A stretch of 64,000 bases of DNA, taken from SIG78 sp036677805. Its GTDB lineage: Bacteria > Verrucomicrobiota > Lentisphaeria > Victivallales > Victivallaceae. The position numbers and the translations under genes were made by a program. Of the stretch, positions 62,384 to 64,000 are shown piece by piece; the stretch's first letter is position 1; the number at the start of each line of letters is the position of its first letter. Location: assembly GCA_036677805.1 (NCBI GenBank), contig JAVBVS010000007.1, positions 53,152-117,151 on the forward strand. Reading direction: 5' to 3'. The notes below the pieces were generated by a model. The model saw nothing but the letters and a program-made list of their open reading frames with translations. It searched no databases and was not told where the DNA came from.

Positions 62384-62490
62384 GTGGGGACTTCGGTCGA
62401 CATGACGTTCACGGGGTTTCCGGCGAGCGAAAGGTCGAAAATCCGTTCGCAGGAAACATAGAAATTGTTGCCGCCGATGAGGCCGATCAT
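62377..62490 (-). pseudogene. umuC: 5' fragment of umuC cut by the recombinase cassette
   Basis: The minus-strand frame begins MIGLIGGNNFYVSCERIFDLSLAGNPV, the start of the Y-family polymerase UmuC (usual form ALxDxNNFYVSCERxFxPxLxGxPVVVLSNNDG). Similarity ends at NVMS near 62397 and a few foreign codons lead to a stop at 62377, inside the last gene of the cassette. The rest of umuC is not found on the far side, so the polymerase is lost. Its first aspartate is Gly (LIGGNN), a further sign of decay. Confidence 0.8.
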
Positions 62491-62855
62491 AATTTGCGTT
62501 TCACCTTGACGATGCTGTATAAATCTCCGGCCAGAATCAGCACCATCAGCGAGGCGGCCAGAATTCCCCCGATGAACCCTTTGGCAATGGGAATTGCCAC
62601 CAGAATCGTTGCAAAGTGTAACAACCAGACGTATTTGGGGAAACGCCAACGATAAAGCAATCCCAAGCGGATCAGCTCCGAAAGGATCAGTCCCGGCTAG
62701 ACGAAAAACGGGAAGACCAGAGAGATCAGACCGCAGGTTTCATATCCGAAGGGAGACCACGTGAATCCCGACCAGAACCAAACCCAGGCGGTGAACAAAG
62801 CGAATTCGGAAAGGGCGCAGGCGATCAGAATTACGAGGATGTATTCTATTTTCGT
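62487..62855 (-). pseudogene. Membrane protein gene between umuD and umuC, broken by an amber codon and a lost ATG
   Basis: Reading on the minus strand from 62855, KIEYILVILIACALSEFALF...GLISLVFPFFV ends at TAG (62699-62697). The same frame then continues with hydrophobic sequence PGLILSELIRLGLLYRWRF...LAGDLYSIVKVKRKL to a TGA that overlaps the umuC ATG. TAG is one G-to-A change from TGG (Trp), which would fit. The expected start position reads ACG, one base from ATG, with AGAGG 10 nt upstream. About 122 residues and four membrane segments when intact. Confidence 0.65.
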
Positions 62856-62869
62856 TTTATTTTCGCCTC

Positions 62870-63280
62870 TTACGGTTTGACGAATTGGTGAATGACGGCG
62901 GTGACGACGCCGAAGATGCAAAGCTCCATGCCTTCATCGAAGAGGATCGGCTTGTAACGACGGTTGGCGGCCTCGAGCCGGACACCGGAGGAATCCTTGC
63001 GCAGGAACTTGACGGTGAATTCATTGTCCACGGCGGCGATGACGATGGAACCGTCGACGGCTTCCTGGCTGCGGTCAACCACCAGAATGTCGCCGGAACA
63101 AGTTCCAGCTCCGACCATGGAATCCCCCGCCGCGCGGACAAAGAAAGTAGCGGCAGGCTTCCGCACCAGCAGTTCATTGCGGTCGAGCGGAGCCTCCAGA
63201 TACTGTTCGGCGGGCGAGGGGAACCCCGCCGCCACCGAAACCGCCATCAACACCGGTTTTTCCGTTTTCTTCTTCGCCAT
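62870..63280 (-). CDS. umuD: UmuD-like S24 peptidase, SOS mutagenesis protein
   Basis: 136-aa S24-family protein that self-cleaves during the SOS response and then assists UmuC. The cleavage site is A18-G19 (VAAGFPSPAEQY), the catalytic serine is S54 in AAGDSMVG and the lysine is K91 in FTVKFLRK. AGGA lies about 10 nt before the ATG. It heads the umuD - membrane gene - umuC operon, of which only umuD is intact. Without UmuC in this operon its job is unclear. Confidence 0.9.
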   Translation of the reverse strand: MAKKKTEKPVLMAVSVAAGFPSPAEQYLEAPLDRNELLVRKPAATFFVRAAGDSMVGAGTCSGDILVVDRSQEAVDGSIVIAAVDNEFTVKFLRKDSSGVRLEAANRRYKPILFDEGMELCIFGVVTAVIHQFVKP

Positions 63281-63300
63281 ATCGCAGATTCCTTTGCTCT

Positions 63301-63328
63301 ACTATACACGAAGACCGGAAACTATCAA
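63301..63328 (-). promoter_or_regulatory. Predicted promoter of umuD
   Basis: On the minus strand TTGATA (63328-63323), 16 nt, TATAGT (63306-63301). The start near 63294 gives a leader of about 14 nt containing the SD. No recognisable LexA box was found. Confidence 0.55.
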
Positions 63329-63388
63329 TCAAAAAAATCACCTTGTTTTGTGAGCGCTATATCCTTGAGTATGCTGTTTCTTCCTTAT

Positions 63389-63417
63389 TTGTATTGAATT
63401 TATTATTTATTTATAGT
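63389..63417 (+). promoter_or_regulatory. Predicted promoter of the FRG-domain gene
   Basis: TTGTAT (63389-63394), exactly 17 nt, TATAGT (63412-63417). The DNA around it is very AT-rich, unlike the core genome. Confidence 0.5.
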
Positions 63418-63470
63418 AAAGTAATATGATTTCTATCAATATTGAATCAACTTAGAAAAGGAGAAATATT

Positions 63471-63911
63471 TTGAATAGAAAAATTATATCCGATTTTTCC
63501 GGCGGCGATGAACCATATGATTACTATTTTTATGATAAGACTGCAATCCCTATTTATAGAATTAATTCATTTCATTCATTAACACAATTTGTTGGTTATG
63601 CAAAATATATCAATCGGCAAAATGGGAACGTTTATCTACGCGGTCAAAACTCATTATATGAGGATAAAATTACTGACCTCTATGGCACATTGAAGGTGAG
63701 ACTATTAAATAGCAAATTGACTCCAAGCGCATTCAGAAGAGAATATTCTTCTGTTCACAGAGCTGTCAATCAAATTAAACACCAAATTGGCAGACTTGCC
63801 ACTGAGGATACAGCGCTCTGCGATATGGAAGAAGAACGGTTGTGGCCATTGTTACAGCATTATGGAATAAAAACCAATTGGCTTGATATTATTGTTTCGG
63901 CAATTAATTAA
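63471..63911 (+). pseudogene. FRG-domain protein, truncated
   Basis: 146 codons from a TTG start with AAGGAGA about 8 nt upstream. RINSFHSLTQFVGYAKYI, NVYLRGQNSLYE and LWPLLQHYGIKTNWLD are the FRG-domain hallmarks (F-RG motif, then QHYG-x-T-x-LD). In intact members the last motif is followed by a strand and helix (usually VDxxWVALWFA), but here the frame ends at IIVSAIN, so the domain is cut. FRG proteins are often in defence islands. AT-rich codon use shows foreign origin. Confidence 0.6.
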
Positions 63912-64000
63912 CTTGCATATTTGACTGTCTCTGCATGGAAGAGTTGGATTACGCGCTCTGAATCCTGGGTTACGCTTTCCATATGATCTTTGGCATGCTC
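63912..64000. other. Window end, no gene recognised
   Basis: The 89 bases after the FRG stop do not continue the FRG domain in any frame I could read. Confidence 0.3.

Larger units (their letters stand above)
60021..62397 (+). mobile_element. Serine-recombinase cassette (four genes) inserted in umuC
   Basis: Four tightly packed plus-strand genes: a 33-aa ORF, a DUF2924 protein, a large serine recombinase and a 132-aa protein, the last two pairs overlapping by 8 and 4 nt. The right end runs into the 5' part of umuC on the opposite strand, 14 nt past the last stop. The left end is somewhere between 59868 and 60021. Cassettes with recombinase plus DUF2924 occur in many bacteria. No flanking direct repeat was recognised by eye, as expected when a serine recombinase uses a short core. 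Confidence 0.7.

Noticed and set aside
1..64000. CRISPR arrays, rRNA genes, tmRNA and replication origin
   Set aside because: I looked for regularly spaced repeats, conserved rRNA strings and DnaA-box clusters and saw none.

Overview
This window looks like a chromosomal segment from a member of the Lentisphaerota (Victivallis-like; PVC superphylum). No search could be run, so the taxonomy is inferred from content. The evidence is: a 50-residue Chlamydiae/Verrucomicrobia-type small basic protein (9515-9667); two type IV pilin-like proteins with the FTLIELLVVIAII start, each sitting among glycoside-hydrolase-like genes; a uroporphyrinogen-decarboxylase-like gene beside an AraC regulator; and many secreted sugar-active enzymes, each with its own regulator (IclR, GntR, AraC, LacI, ROK). 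The first 24 kb is GC-rich core genome. From about 37 kb there are AT-rich control regions and gene remnants, and from 58 kb to the end the window is mobile or damaged DNA.

Layout. 1-9667 (mostly minus strand) is housekeeping: dnaX (running off the left edge), rph, an SRP RNA, accD, an LpxL-type acyltransferase, tcdA, a TatD-type hydrolase, pgsA, rimO, an inositol-monophosphatase-family gene and the small basic protein. 9797-23330 (plus) holds a 5'-nucleotidase-type phosphatase, thiE, an isopropylmalate-dehydrogenase-like gene, a Kdo-kinase-like gene, a LipM/LplA-type gene, rnc, an iron-type alcohol dehydrogenase, a PfkB kinase, purT, a degenerate RecB-like protein with four cysteines, and a pair of DegP-like proteins, the second of which seems to have lost its protease active sites.

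23410-28045 (minus) is a sugar-catabolic operon: IclR regulator, SIS sugar-phosphate isomerase, DUF4838 hydrolase and TIM-barrel protein. Two matching 17-bp palindromes exactly 100 bp apart lie around its promoter. A tRNA-Ala(CGC) follows. 28488-39007 holds a GH20-like enzyme, a phosphoesterase/beta-propeller fusion, and a four-gene operon (GntR regulator, GH123/DUF4091-like protein, pseudopilin, GH-like protein) whose promoter has a 10-bp tandem repeat at the predicted start site. 39213-44597 has the AraC/UroD pair, an LA_2272-like repeat protein, an EamA transporter and a LacI regulator behind a leader with a palindromic operator and a 53-codon ORF.

44598-46868 is a graveyard: gene fragments and an ORF that fuses the back of a DUF4143 ATPase to the tail of an AraC regulator. 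46869-49576 is a ROK regulator divergent from a DegT/DnrJ aminotransferase whose consensus promoter carries an inverted repeat in its spacer. 49886-55758 is an operon of a GH5/DUF5060-like enzyme, a secreted protein, a GT2 synthase and a pseudopilin, consistent with making and trimming a surface polysaccharide. 55827-58145 encodes a PDZ lipoprotein with a long array of D-x-x-GND-x-Y repeats.

58256-64000: a frameshifted phage-type D5/primase-helicase fragment, a complete DUF4143 ATPase, and a compact serine-recombinase cassette (33-aa ORF, DUF2924 protein, large serine recombinase, 132-aa protein). The cassette ends inside umuC, leaving only about the first 30 umuC codons. The rest of that SOS operon is also decaying: a membrane-protein gene between umuD and umuC has an in-frame amber codon and no ATG. 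umuD itself looks intact. A truncated FRG-domain gene closes the window. The main candidates for something new are the serine-recombinase cassette, the tandem pseudoprotease partnered with a DegP-like lipoprotein, the GND repeat lipoprotein, and the repeated architecture in which a regulator, a pseudopilin and glycan enzymes share an operon.
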